64,000 nt of DNA, from the NCBI GenBank assembly GCA_026018925.1, contig JAKSZU010000002.1, positions 50,271,337-50,335,336 of the forward strand, read 5' to 3'. A program made the translations under genes and the position numbers. Shown piece by piece: positions 44,973-56,728 of this stretch. Under the pieces are notes generated by a model that made no database searches, was not told the origin of the DNA, and worked only from the letters and a program-made list of their open reading frames with translations. Position 1 is the stretch's first letter. Each line of letters begins with the position of its first letter. This DNA is from Tupaia tana. Taxonomy: Eukaryota; Chordata; Mammalia; Scandentia; Tupaiidae.

Positions 44973-45242
44973 GGGGACCAGCAGATGGTGTGATGATTGC
45001 ATCACTAGACTCCCAGCATGTAGTTGACCACAGTTCAAGTCCTGGACCTGGAGGCTTAAACTCACACCAGGCACCTGTGCATATGTGCCCAAGATCCCAA
45101 GGGGGGAATGGAGAAGGGATTGCTGTGTGGCCTTCCCCCCGGGGGGTGTTTTTTCTGCTTTCTGTCTCTCTGTCCCTCTCTGTCTTTCTGGTGAGTGTAC
45201 GCACCCTATAGCAAAAACCTCTCTTCCAAAAAATTTTTTTAA
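44973..45242 (+). mobile_element. tRNA-derived SINE, long-young form
   Basis: Complete; preceded by AAACCCAAACAAGG and followed by AAACCCAAACTAGG. Confidence 0.92.
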
Positions 45243-45255
45243 AAACCCAAACTAG

Positions 45256-45423
45256 GGGCCAGGCAAGTGGCATGGTGGTTAAGGGTGCCGGACTCCCACA
45301 TGCCTGCCTGTGGTTCAAGTCCCAGGCTTGGCAGCTTGCTTTCTCACTTTCTCTCTCCCTCTCTCTCTCTGTTGCTCTCTGGCCAAATTAAAAATGAAAT
45401 AAAGTTAAAGTTTAAAAAAAAAA
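45256..45423 (+). mobile_element. tRNA-derived SINE, short form at the same target site
   Basis: Complete; starts right after the second AAACCCAAACTAG and is followed by a third. Confidence 0.92.
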
Positions 45424-45439
45424 CAAACCCAAACTAGAA

Positions 45440-46182
45440 TCTTAGAGAACAGTCAATAATTCAGCAAACATTGCCTGAGAATGGGGCTGGGGCAGCGACC
45501 TGGATTCAGCGGTGTGGGTAGTACTAGCTGCAGGTACTTAAACTAGTAGGAAAAAACTTTTGAGGTTACAATAACTATTTTATGAGGTAGTTATGCTGTA
45601 AGAGAAGAATTAAAGGAAAAGCTAGTTATGTGAGATGAAATTAAAGGTGAGGGAAATAGTGAAGTCTTTATGGAGGAGTGTCACTTGAGCTTTACCTTAA
45701 AGGATGGATAAGCTTCCAGTAGATGGATGGATTAGGGTGGTGTCTGAGAAAAGAAAATGCTAGGACTTGCCACAGATGCAGGACAGAGGGTTTGGGAAAG
45801 GAGTCCTGCAGAGCTTCGGTCCACACAGGAGACCATGGGAGATGAGGTAGAATGATGAGAGGGAGTGATGTGGGCATGTCCGGATAGTGGATTCAAGAGA
45901 GGCTTTAAAAACAGTTCATGGACGCAGATGTTGCCCTTTGCACTTCCTTGATTAGCTTGACGTGCTCACGCCAGGTAAACAGTGACATGCTCATCAGTGA
46001 GATCCTATCTGTGATGTCATCTTTTCTTTCTTCTTTTATTTTTAACTGTTTGGCCCTGGACATCAGCAGAGGCTTCAGGACAGTGGGTTTTCTCTTATGT
46101 TTTGCTCTAGTACCTGAAATACCTCTGTCTTTTAGGCTCAAACCTGTGTACTAGATGTTCCCTATTAAAACGGAAAATTAGG
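45440..46182. other. unique intergenic sequence, nothing firm
   Basis: A 78-codon minus-strand frame at 45905-46141 reads like ordinary protein (Lys/Arg-rich) but is not recognised and may be chance or an unrecognised pseudogene. Confidence 0.4.
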
Positions 46183-46292
46183 GGAGCCAGCAGGTGGTGT
46201 GATTGTTAAGTGCTGGATACTCCCACATGGTTAACCATGGTTCGAGTCCTGGACCTGGTGGCTTGCTTTCTCACTTTCTCTCTCTCTCTCTC

Positions 46293-46334
<42 letters not shown>

Positions 46335-46378
46335 CTGGTCAAATTTAAATGAATGAATAAAAATTTAAAAAAAAACAC
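46183..46378 (+). mobile_element. tRNA-derived SINE, short form
   Basis: GGGGAGCCAGCAGGTGGTGTG head, (TC)n of about 55 bp (46276-46328), GGTCAAATTTAAATGAATG tail. Confidence 0.9.
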
Positions 46379-46387
46379 TTTAAAACA

Positions 46388-46632
46388 GTGACCAGTGGAT
46401 GGTATAATGGCCACTTTGCTGGACTCCCATGTAGTCGACCACGGTTTGAGTCCCGGATCTGATGGCTTAAACTCACACTGGGTGCGTGTGCGTGCATGCC
46501 CAAGATCCCGAGAGGAGAATGGAGGAGAAGGGATTGTGGTGTGCCATCCCTTGCCTTCTGTCTTTCTGGTGAGCACACACACCCCATAGCAAAAACCTCT
46601 CAAAAAAAAAAAGTAAAAAACAAAACAAAAAA
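46388..46632 (+). mobile_element. tRNA-derived SINE, long-young form
   Basis: GTGACCAGTGGATGGTATAATG head. The body has a deletion after GGTGTGCCATCCC that removes the GGTGATTTCTCG segment. Confidence 0.88.
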
Positions 46633-46686
46633 AAAACTGAAAAATAAATCAATACTAGAGAAAAATGGGGTTTGCATTCATTCTTT

Positions 46687-46936
46687 TTTATTCAGAAAGA
46701 GATTTTTGCTTTAGGGAGTGTGCACTCACAGGAAAGACAGAGACAGAAAGTGAGAAAACACCTTCCATGGGGGTTGGTCATGCTGCAATCCCTTCTCCTC
46801 CATTACCCTTCTGGGGTCTTGGGCATGCATGCACATGAGCCCAGCTTGAGTTTCAAGCCACCAGGTCTGGGACTCGAACTACAGTCAGCTACATGGGAAC
46901 ACAGCAACATAACCATTATGCCATCTGCTGGTCCCA
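46687..46936 (-). mobile_element. tRNA-derived SINE, long form
   Basis: Antisense copy; ATTCTTT flanks both sides. Ends CATCTGCTGGTCCC. Confidence 0.87.
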
Positions 46937-47055
46937 AATTCTTTGCATTATTCCCCTGGGTAACTTGGGGTTTTGCTTTAGTTAACATCGTCTATCAAAG
47001 ACTGGGAGATCAAGATGGTGGGAGGCAGAGATTTGTTAAAAATAAACAGAAGGAA

Positions 47056-47255
47056 TGGAGCCAGCAGATGGTGTAATGGTTAAGGGTGCTGGACTCCCAT
47101 ATGGCTGACTGCGGTTGGAGTCCCAGATCTGCTGGCTTGCTTTCGCACTTTCCCTCTCTCTCTCTCTCTCACTCTGTCCCTCTCTGGTCAAATTAAAAAT
47201 AAATAAATAAATAAGGTCAAATAAAGTTAAATAAAATAATTCTTAAAAAGAAAAG
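47056..47255 (+). mobile_element. tRNA-derived SINE, short form (last before the SINE-free block)
   Basis: GGAGCCAGCAGATGGTGTAATG head to AAATAAATAAATAAGGTC tail. Confidence 0.9.
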
Positions 47256-48589
47256 AAATAAAGGAGATTCTGGAACCTGGATGCTCTCTGAGGCAGGAAC
47301 ACACCAGCTGCAAGGGTCCACCAGAGACCTCCATGGTCCCCTGTAATCACAACACTCAGGCCTCCCCTGGCGATACAGGGGACACCTGGTGTCCTTGCCA
47401 ACCCCTAATACGAGGCAGGCCACAGGATTGAGAAAGCATGCTTGACCCAAGGCCTAACGGCACAGTCTCTGAGTCTCTTTGTTCTCTGTCCTCTTCACCT
47501 GAATTCCACTTGCTACGTGGCCTCTCTCGTTCTGCCTTTCCCATTCTTCCTTTTCCTTATTTATCCTTTCTCCCTCTATTCCTTCCTTCTCATCCTCCCT
47601 TTATGATATCCAGACTCATACAGATGTTTGGCCAACCACATTCCCTCAAACCCTATCTTCTTAAATTTTCATTTTCTTCCACCAGGGGTCGGCTTTGTTT
47701 CTTTTTTCCAAGGCTGATGCAGCTCCCATACTAGGAAAGAGCTTAGTTTAGAAACAACCCTTTTTTTGGAGGCTGTGATTAGTGTGAGAGGTGACTTGGA
47801 GTGGAAGTTGCCCCAGTAAATGAGGGGGGCTGCTAAGGGAGAGGCTGAAACTCTCTGTGCCACCAAAAATACCTGTTCTCTAGGCATTTGAATGGGATCA
47901 AGTCTCCTAGTTGGGGATACCAGGAAGTACTGGGGCCCAGTGAGATCATGGCACAGAGGCAGTGACGCAAACGCCTGAGCCGTGTGCACGACACCTGCCT
48001 GCAGCAACGGTCCAGGGTCCTGCCCCCAAGATGGGTCCCACTTCCACTTCCGGGCAGGCTGGGGGCAGGGGAGTCAGAGAGACTGCCCTGTGTGGGTCCC
48101 AGGCCAGGAGGTGGGGTGATGGTAGTGGAAGAGTCTGACTGGCTCAGCCGGGACTTCTAGGCCACTCTCCAGCACTGGGTTGGCCCAGGCCTAGGCCTCC
48201 AACTGTCCTGCCTGTGCACCCAAGCACTAGATGCCTTCAGGCCCAGCCCACCTTCCTGCAAACCCAGGACCTGGCATTCGTCTCCAAGAGCCTTTTCTGC
48301 CTGCTGTTCTTCCTCTTTTTTCCGATTCCTAGCACTCTGGCTGCAAACCAAAAGAGGCGCCCAAATATAAAAAGTCAAGTCAAATGAAAAGCCTACGATT
48401 TGTGGGCTCCCAATACCCCCTCCCCTTTTAAATTGTGTTTCACAACAGCATGGTGACTTTTGGACAAGCTCTTTCTATCTCACCCACACCACAATAGAGA
48501 TGCAGTGAATGCGGCTGGCGAAGTGTTTTCCTGTGTCAGATTTAGTCCCGCAGGCTGGTTTGGGCCAGCACTGGGGCTCTGCTTTGTGT
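47256..48589. other. SINE-free intergenic sequence, left part
   Basis: Moderate GC, no SINE, no recognisable exon. A (TTCC/TCC)-rich pyrimidine stretch lies at 47525-47610. Confidence 0.6.
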
Positions 48590-48860
48590 TATGTTCATGG
48601 AAAAGATATTAATTAAAAGAAATACATGATTAAAAAGTAATGAGTTGAATAAAAATTATCTCAGCTCATTTTCTGATTATGTTAATTGTTAAAAACCCTT
48701 CAATCACGCTGTTGCAGTCAATGGGCTTTAATGTGAAATTAGTGGGCTCTTGATAACTTACAGTCCAGAATAATCCTGGCGGTTTAGTCATCATTCCTAA
48801 TAACAAGGATGTTGCTAAGGACAGAAATTTTACATGATTTTGATACATTCAGCCCTTCCC
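48590..48860. promoter_or_regulatory. candidate conserved non-coding element
   Basis: SINE-free AT-rich block dense in homeodomain-type sites (ATTAATTAAA at 48608, GTAATGAG, GTTAATTGTT) and SOX-like AACAAGG. The look is that of a developmental enhancer; no alignment was possible. Confidence 0.4.
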
Positions 48861-50419
48861 CCATGTGTCATTTAAAAAAAAGGTGGGGGGGGGGGGCTTA
48901 GCCTGCTGGCGATTTTCAACTTCTCCTTCTGGACAGACCTCTGCTTTACAAGGACTTGAGTTTGCTTTCGGGCGCGTTCCAGCGTCTGGGTTTGCTCCCC
49001 ACGAGCAGCCTCTGGCCTGTGCATCTTCCGGTAGTTAGTGGCTGGTGGCTGGTGGCCGTTCCCCACTCAGCGGCCAGACGCCTTTGGGAAACCAAGCTCA
49101 CAGCTTCCCCGCCCGACGAAGCCAGAGCGCCAAGCTGCACCGTGGGCTGTGCGGCAGTCTAAGTGCGGGAAGGGAAGGCTACGATTTGTGGGCCCGGAGT
49201 AGGGCAATGTAAACGCGTCTAGACAGCCAGGGAGCGCTCTGCCAGGCGGCATGGCAAGGGTGATTGTGCGTGGGCGCCTCCCGCGTGCGCCTACCGGGCT
49301 TCAGCTGCACTGAGCTAGAGAGCTCATTCAAAGCGCCCAGGGGACGGGGTCAAGCGAGCAAGGGAAAAGGTCCCCGAGCCTCAGAGCCTGGGCTGTGCTC
49401 CTGACAAACTGCCTGATACAAAGTGGGTTTTTAAATAAGTTTTTATTGGATCTTAACGAAAATGAGTAAAATTGATTCAGATGAGTGATGGTAGGCGGGC
49501 GTTTTCAGCAGCCCCTGGCCCTCACGCAGCGCCCCACAAGCTCCCACTCCACCTGGGACCAAACTCAGAGCCTAGGTTTTTGGGGGTGGGGGTAGGCAGT
49601 AAAACGCTGGTCAAGGGTCAGAAGGGATGTTTCATATCCTATTTGGATGTAATTCACATTGGACACCAACACCTACTACTCCCAATGAGCAGAAGGAAAG
49701 AAAAAATGCCCAGCATACTCTTTTGCTTCCTGACGAACAGTGCTGCTCAAATTGGGCCTTCAGAGGAAGGTGAGAGAGTAAGAGTCAGGGAGGAGGGGAG
49801 TGTGCCATGGACTGTTTGAAGCCTGAGGCATGGACTCTAGGTCTCAGAATACTTGGAGTGGACATCTGGGGACCCAGAAACTTCCCATTTGAAGCATCTG
49901 AAGTCTTGGCCAACCACCACCCATTGGGTCAACTAGAGTAGAAGGTTCCTTCTGCATGTGAAGGGACTCCAGCCCATTTTTCTCCCAACAGAACCAAATG
50001 CAGAGGGGGTTTGCATTTCTCCAGGTCTGTTGGAAATATACATGCATCAATACATACACACATATACAAAATATATTGCATGGACAGTGTCTTGTAGGGG
50101 GCAGCACAGTGGAGGATATGATTGTGTGCGTGTTCCAGTTTTATTCCCACAGTTTGAGACTCATAGAGTGTGCCTTCAAAGCTTCTACCTTTAAGACTGT
50201 TATTTCTGGGTACAATGGGAGTCTGGTATTTACTCATTTTCCTATTTCTCTTGTGCACTCAAAAAAATCAATATATTTTTTTTAAAAAAAAAAAAAACCT
50301 CCTTTAGATATAGATAGATATCAATTTCTCTCCTGCCTTCACAGGCCTAAACAGGGAGGAATCTTCCAGAGGGGTTGGGGACCAGTGGTGTCAGAGACTG
50401 GCTGGGAAGAGTCCCAAGC
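48861..50419. other. SINE-free sequence, moderately CpG-rich at 48940-49320
   Basis: Includes G-run at 48886-48897, a CpG-enriched stretch and an A14 run near 50285. No coding exon recognised. Confidence 0.5.
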
Positions 50420-50770
50420 CTAATTCTCCTTGTTCGCCTATTTGCATCTGCTATTAGGCTGAGGATCATTTTAATAAATAACAATGAACAGGAATGGCAT
50501 CTAGAGGGCTTGTCGGCAACATTTAAAAGCCAATAGAGTTTATAATTCTACTCTATCATTTCTTATTGATTAGAGTAATCAAGATAAAAAGCTAGCCGGG
50601 CTCGGAGAACTTCAGCAGCATATCATTAAAGATAAGAGTCAGTTAATTCTGGAGCTGGGGTAATGTGGCTGAAATGAAGAGTTCATTTGCATGAGATGCT
50701 GAGCCTAGTAACAAGGGGACAAAAATCACTAATTAGGATTGCAGAGTGTCGCCCTCTGCAAGCACCCTTT
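50420..50770. promoter_or_regulatory. candidate conserved enhancer near NR2E1 (TLX)
   Basis: Contains two exact POU octamer-type ATTTGCAT sites (50440-50447 and 50685-50692) and a palindromic homeodomain site CTAATTAG (50729-50736). Further sites are TTCTTATTGATTAG, AACAATGAAC and GTTAATTCTGG. The flanks are ordinary. Such a cluster in a SINE-free block upstream of a neural nuclear-receptor gene suggests an enhancer. The role is inferred. Confidence 0.5.
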
Positions 50771-50979
50771 CCAGACCGCGGACCAAGCGGAGATTCCCGT
50801 TTATGTAAATCTGGACAGGACAGAAGACTCTCACTGGCTTTGAAGGTGGTGATTATCACCCACACACACACACACACTCCTCCTGGGCCCTGGCGGTACA
50901 ACCTTGGTGCAAATGGGGATCACTTGCCTCGTATTCTCTCTTTCTCTATTCCATCCTCCCCTACACACACGTTCCTGAG

Positions 50980-51640
50980 GCCATGAGAGGGTATCCTACC
51001 CACCCCATTGAGGGCACGTGGGCAAGTGACTGGTGCTCCGCTGACCAGGTGAGCCGCCTAGTCCTAGGGGTGGGCAATGGTCTGATGGAAAGCTCCGGGG
51101 AAAGGCAGTGTGAGAGGCACCGGGGAGGCACAGGCCTTAAGGAAAGCCGGAGTATTTGCCCAGCCGGCCGAGGCTCCCCAAAGGAGGCCCAGGTCCCAGA
51201 ACCAAAGTTCATGACACCTGCCTGGTTAGCCCCTTCTCGCCCCCGCCTGACCTGCCCTTCTAGACCGAGCCAGTTTGCAGGCGCCCCAGAGCGCATGCCT
51301 GTGCACTGCGAAGGCGCGACAAAGCGACAGCACGTGCTCCGCGTGTGCCTGGGTGTGCAGGAATGCGTCCGTATGTGTGTGACTATGCGATGCGGGCGAG
51401 TTCATCTCTCGTGTAAATGTGAATCTGTTTCCTAAGCCTGTTGCCGCGTCGAGTTTTTTCTACGTTATGTACACAACTGTGAAGGCTTAGTGTGAGTGGT
51501 ATGTACAGTACACCCGTGATAGGGTGTAAGTGGGGCGTGATGCGTGTGCGGCGGAAAGGCGGGAGGTGACAGGTCCGTGAGGTTTCCCCAGAGAGAGAAA
51601 CACAGCAGGCTTCGCGGGGACGGGAGCTCAGGGCAGAAGT
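50980..51640. other. transition into the CpG island
   Basis: GC-rich, moderately CpG. The open frame at 50983-51435 has biased composition and no recognisable similarity. Confidence 0.5.
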
Positions 51641-54050
51641 GGGAGCCCCTTACGAAGATGCCAGGGCGCCAGTGGGGGGCGAGCGCCGCGGGCTGCGGAG
51701 GCCTCTGAGGTCAGAAGTGGGTCAGGCGGGGCAAGAAAGGAATCGCTCTCCTTCGTGGGCACGTGGCCCTGCCCTTGGCCGCCTGAGCCACCAGGAAAAG
51801 CAGGCTCCCCTCTGGGCAGCGGGAGGTACCCTCGGCCTACCTGGGGAAATAAAGGTAGCCGCGAAGGCACCCCGAGTGGGGCTTTCTAATGGGACGAGAG
51901 ACGGGAACGCGGACGGCGGCTGGCAGAGCGTGGACTGCACGTTCAGCCCAGCCCGGGCCTTCCTCCGCACCAGGCAGTCTGGGCTCCAGGTGGCCCCCCA
52001 CCCTCCCCAGTCCGGCGGGGCGAGACTGTCCGTGGGGCCCCGCAGCGCCAGAGCATCCCTGACGTCGCAGTTCTTCCAGCTAGGGAGCGAAGGAGCAGAG
52101 GGGCGCACGGCCGCAGCGCAGACCCCTCCTGGGAACGCCGGGCGGCGCCTGGAACCAGCCCCGCGGCCCCTTCTCCATCGGCCTCTTTAGAACTAACTTT
52201 GCCCCTCACTTGGCTGCTGCAGAAAGGAATCAAGGCCTGTGGCAGATAATTGTAGGTGTCAGCGTGGAAAGTGGCAGTGTTTGCACACTCTCACAGGTCT
52301 CCTGTGTCTGCGCCCGCGGGCCTCTCACACCCCGCCCCCCGCCACCGCGTCCCGGCCGCGGCGTCCCTGCGGGAGACGCGGGGCCGCGGGCCCAGCCGCC
52401 GATCCGGGCCTCGCGCGCGTGCACCCCGCACCAGCGCCCGCGCGAGCACAGAGCCGGCGGGGCCGCACGCCCGAGAGGTGCGGGGCTCGCGAGCAGAGAG
52501 AGCCCAAGGGGCGCCCTGCGCCGAGGCTGGGTCTCGAGCGGGACCCGCAGTCCTGGGCGATGTGGGCCTGGGACCAGGTTCTTTAGCTTCGAGACACCCC
52601 GCCCCCACCCCTCTCTCCAGGGATTTTTTTTTAATCCATGCACAGCTGGGGGCTCCCTCACCACCCACCCCTGGGCCTCCCCATACAGAATAAAGTCAGT
52701 CTGTATTTAATGGTTATGGCGGATGTGAGAGGGATTTGGCAGAGGCAGAGGAGAGGCCTTTCGCTCGCAAATATCGCTCCTTACGTCGTGTGAGTCTACC
52801 AACCCACCACGACCCCATATTCTTGTGCGGGTGTCTGACTCGAATGACAAGCGGGCTGATTTTTTCAGTACATAGCTGGGAAATGTAGTGAGTGATAATA
52901 GAGATTTCTCTTTCATTTTTTACGCTTGACTTGGTTATTGTTGCCTTTCTTTTCCCGTGATTCCTTCTGAGGATTAGCGCTGACTTCCCCACCATTGGCG
53001 GTCAAAGTGGCCCCGACTCGGGATGACAATTGACGGGGATCAAGGGATTGCCCATTCTGTGCCTGTAAGAACGGATTCGTGCCAGAGAAACTCATCAAGT
53101 GGAGGCGGAGAATAAAGAGCGTTCGGGGGTAAATGTATTCATTGAGAAGGGTTCTCCCAAATTGCTTCTAAGTTTTTTTAATGAAAAGTAACGATTGCAG
53201 CAATCAGCGGCTTTTTGGCGGATTACAAATCTGGAGGGAGCTGCGGCGCTGCATTGAAAAGTGCCCCCGCCTTCGCACGGGGCAGCCGGTTCACAGGAGC
53301 AGCGCGAGGGGCGGGGGTCCTGTCCCGTCGCAAGACAAAGGCGGGGGAGGCGAGCGGAGGGGCGCGCCTCGGGGCGCTGGGGCGCGAACCCGAGAACTGA
53401 GTGCAAGGTTGTCCACCCGGGCGCTGGCGTGGCGGGGAGCCTTCCCTCGGAGGAGGGCGGGGGCGAGGTCCAGGAGACCGTGCCGCGGGAGGTCGACCTC
53501 AGTACCGCCACCTCTCGCTAAATTCCGGAAGGTCCTCGGGAGGGACCGATTCCGTCAACGTCGAGGGCTGGGGGAACGAAAGGTGCGACCTGGTCCCGCA
53601 CCTTCACCCTGGCCTTCGCCCGCGAGGTTCTTTAAGGGAGGCTTTTTTGCAAACCAGAACCAAGGCCAGGAAACCCGCTCGGCCGGGTGGGGTCTCCGCT
53701 GCTACTCCAGGCAGGAGGGGGAAGCTGGGTCTTTCCTGGACGGGAGTAGGACGTCTGCAAACAGGACCGAATTGCACCGGTGTAGACGCGGACCCCTACT
53801 GCCTAATGCCTCGGGATGGCGCACACTAGCTCCTCTGCCACTGTGAACCCCGCGCGAACGCCCTTGCCCTCCGGAGGCCTCTGGGCGCACCGTCTCCCGC
53901 TCCCACTAGGCCGCAGCGCCCCAGCCCCGGGACGCGGACTCGCCTTGGACAGGGGAAGGAGGGGACAGGAGGGCAGGGCCAAATCGCTATTCCCACAGAG
54001 GGAGAAGTGACACCAGCGGCTGGCGGCCTGAGGCTGCCGCGTTTGGCCTG
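51640..54050. promoter_or_regulatory. large intergenic CpG island, two dense cores
   Basis: Very CpG-rich cores at about 51640-52600 and 53180-54010 flank a less GC-rich middle. No exon of a known protein is recognised; the many long open frames on both strands are what GC-rich DNA gives by chance. Within it, 52890-53180 contains GACTTGGTTATTGTTGCC and CAATTGACGG-like motifs. It may be the promoter of an unrecognised transcript or a Polycomb-type CpG island serving the adjacent developmental gene. Confidence 0.7.
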
Positions 54051-54399
54051 ACTTTTCGTATACTTATTTCTTAAATAGTTTCTCTGAGCAGGGGGTAGAA
54101 GGTATGCTTCTTCTCTCCACTCCTTCAAGGCTCTCTGCAGTAAGGAGGGTTGAGAAACAGGGTGGAGAAGAGAAGAGAAAGAAACGCTCTCCTCTCCTTC
54201 CCCGCCTGCAGTTCAGAATAAATCCAGCCAGCGGCGAGTCCGCAGCCCCAAGGTTTAACTTTTTTTCTTTGCAGCTTGTCAATGCGACCATTGCTTTGAT
54301 GGGAGGCTCCTCAAGGTGACACATTTCTGAACTTCACCCCCTTTTCAAACTAACTCCCTACCTCCTTGTTAGTGGCCAGCTCTGAACTTCTGCAGAGTG

Positions 54400-54640
54400 T
54401 TTTTGTGTGAGTCAAGGCTCATTCACGGGCGCTTTTGTGGGCCTCTCCTCCTTTCAGGCCTCAGCGTGTTACACCAATTAAAGGGCGACGTGCTGTAAAT
54501 GTAATGGGCCGCGCAGCGATTGTTTCTGACAAGCAACAAAACACATAGACCCACCCCTTAGATTAGGCCGTTGAAGGGGAGGTTGAGGCCGGTCAGTTTA
54601 CTGAATAGTTTGTGAACTGTAATTCTGAGGGCTCATGTGG
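54400..54640. promoter_or_regulatory. candidate conserved non-coding element
   Basis: Contains ACACCAATTAAAGGGC, CTGTAAATGTAATGGGCC and GCGATTGTTTCTGACAAGC, then AACAAAACACA: homeodomain, SOX and forkhead-like sites in SINE-free DNA next to the CpG island. Inferred only. Confidence 0.4.
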
Positions 54641-54671
<31 letters not shown>

Positions 54672-55778
54672 CTTTCCACCTCTCTGCTTGCCTTACTCCC
54701 CCTCCCCAAAAGCTCCAAAAAGAAAAAAGAAAAAAACAAGTGACATCCATGGGGCAGAATGGGGTCACTAGAGAAAAAACTTGGGTGAGGGGCTTGTTCT
54801 GTCACTTGGACAGTCCCAAGGGCCCCTTCAGCTCCCCCTTACCCCCCTTACTCTTTAAAGAGGTCCAGCCTGGCCCTCTGTTTCACCGGCCAAGGCAGCC
54901 TTCCTTCCTAAGGGTGGGCCTGGTCCTCCCACATTAGGACTTGGGACCAGGGTAGGAGACAGAGTCAGGTTGTCTTGGAAAATCCCACTAGGGTTTGATC
55001 TAGTCCTGATGGGGTGCCAATGAGTCACGATCTGTAGCCACCCTCTCCCACCCTTCCCCTGTCTCAACCCCTGTCTCAACCCCTGTCTACCATCCAGCCT
55101 CCAGTCCCTTCCCCGGGGCCCACATGCCACATGCTGCAGAGGCAGCCCTTCTCTACCCCCAGGCCAGCACTCTGCCTGGGTTCTCACTACCCTCCTGAGG
55201 TTTATCGCCTCTCTTCCAGGGCCTTGCATCCATCCTGACTTTTGAACCTCTCTGTTATAATCTGAACTGGAAGGGCACATTTCACCCGGAAAGAAGAGAA
55301 TTAGAGATTATCTACTCCATGCTCCTCATAAATTCTGAGGCCCAGAGAAGACAAGTGACAGGACCTAGGTCACGAAGTAAGTGGCTGAGCTGTGACTGGA
55401 GAACAGATCTCCCAGCACCACGCCTCACATCCCATAAAAGGCCCACACTCCCATGCCTCATGTCCTCAACCCTCCCAGCCTCCTGGACTGCATTCAACCC
55501 TGTTCATCCTCAGGGAGTGCAGCCCCCAAAGCCCTAACGAAGTGCCCCTTGTCCCACTCCTCGTGCTGCTGGACTGCCACACACAGATGTCTCCAGCCTT
55601 CCCCACCCAGTGCTGTTCAACAGATAGTTCTTGAGGGCCACTTATGTACAATGCACATCTTGTCTCCTATGACAATTCCCCAGCCACTTCGTATTTCTTC
55701 TCCCCACTCACACTTTCACACTTCTCTACTTAAAATTCCACCTCTGTCCCCATCACTTGCTACTTGGAAACCTGAGCA
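54641..55778. other. SINE-free sequence, right end
   Basis: A28 run near 54640. A weak MIR-like segment at 55300-55405 (GAGGCCCAGAGAAGACAAG, GTCACGAAGTAAGTGG). No gene. Confidence 0.55.
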
Positions 55779-56052
55779 TTCTTTTTTTTTTTTTTTTTTT
55801 TTGAGAGGTTTTCGCTATAGGGCGCGTGCGCTCGCCAGACAGACAGAGAGACATAGAGACAGAAAGCGAGAAATCACCCCCCAGGGGGGATGGTCACGCC
55901 GCAATCCCTTCTCCTCCATTCTCCTCTCGGGATCTTGGGCACGCACGCGCACGCGCCCGCGTGACTTTTAAGCCACCGGGTCCGGGACGCGAACCGCGGT
56001 CGACTACGTGGGAGTCCAGCAACATAGCCATTACGCTAACTGCTGCTTCCCA
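55779..56052 (-). mobile_element. tRNA-derived SINE, long-young form
   Basis: Antisense, complete, CpG-rich, with perfect 17-bp TSD GAAACCTGAGCATTCTT. It marks the right end of the SINE-free block. Confidence 0.96.
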
Positions 56053-56364
56053 GAAACCTGAGCATTCTTAAGACTGCTCAAATGGCACTTCTGTGAAGCC
56101 ATCCCAAGGTTCAAAGGCCCCAAGGAAGGAAAGAGGGATGGAGAAACTGAGCCAAAGCCCAGTGACGGTAGTCCCACTATTCCTGAGTGAGGCCAGAGAG
56201 AGGGCAAAGGTCAGATCTCAAATAGCCTGTTGGCCATGCAGGTTTTGGATTTTACCCTGGAGAGAAAGGGAAGCTATTGGACAGTTTTAAGCAGTGAATT
56301 TCTGCCTAGACTGAAGTTCTGGAAAATAGAGACTACATCCTTTTCATCTTTGTATCCTACTTCT

Positions 56365-56728
56365 TTTAGAAATTATTTATTTTTAAAGAATTATTTTAAC
56401 TATTTATTATTATTATTACTATTATTAATTTTTTAAAATTTGCTATAGGGCACCAGAGAGAGAGGGAAAGTGACAAAGTGAGCCACCAGGTCTGGAACTC
56501 AAACATGGTCAACCATGTAGGAGTCCAGCACCTTAAACACCACACACCTGCTGATCCTATTACTATTATTTTTTAATCTGCTATAGGGCATGTGCACTCA
56601 CTAGAGAGAGCAGAAAGAGAGAGAGAGAAAGGGAAAGTGAGAAAGCAAACTTCCAGGTCTGGGAGCCAAACCACGGTCAGCCATGTGGGCGTTTAGCACC
56701 TTAACTAACATGCCACCTGCTGGCCTCG
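56365..56728 (-). mobile_element. two antisense short-form SINEs, one nested in the tail of the other
   Basis: The outer copy is 56365-56424 plus 56570-56728; the inner is 56425-56557. TATTACTATTATT on both sides of the inner copy supports nesting. Confidence 0.85.

Noticed and set aside
45905-46141. Minus-strand 78-codon frame as a gene or retropseudogene
   Set aside because: Protein-like but unrecognised, with no poly(A), TSD or splice evidence.
51639-53846. Long open frames in the CpG island, up to 221 codons
   Set aside because: Present in several frames on both strands with Arg/Gly/Ala/Pro bias; no known domain, no splice support.
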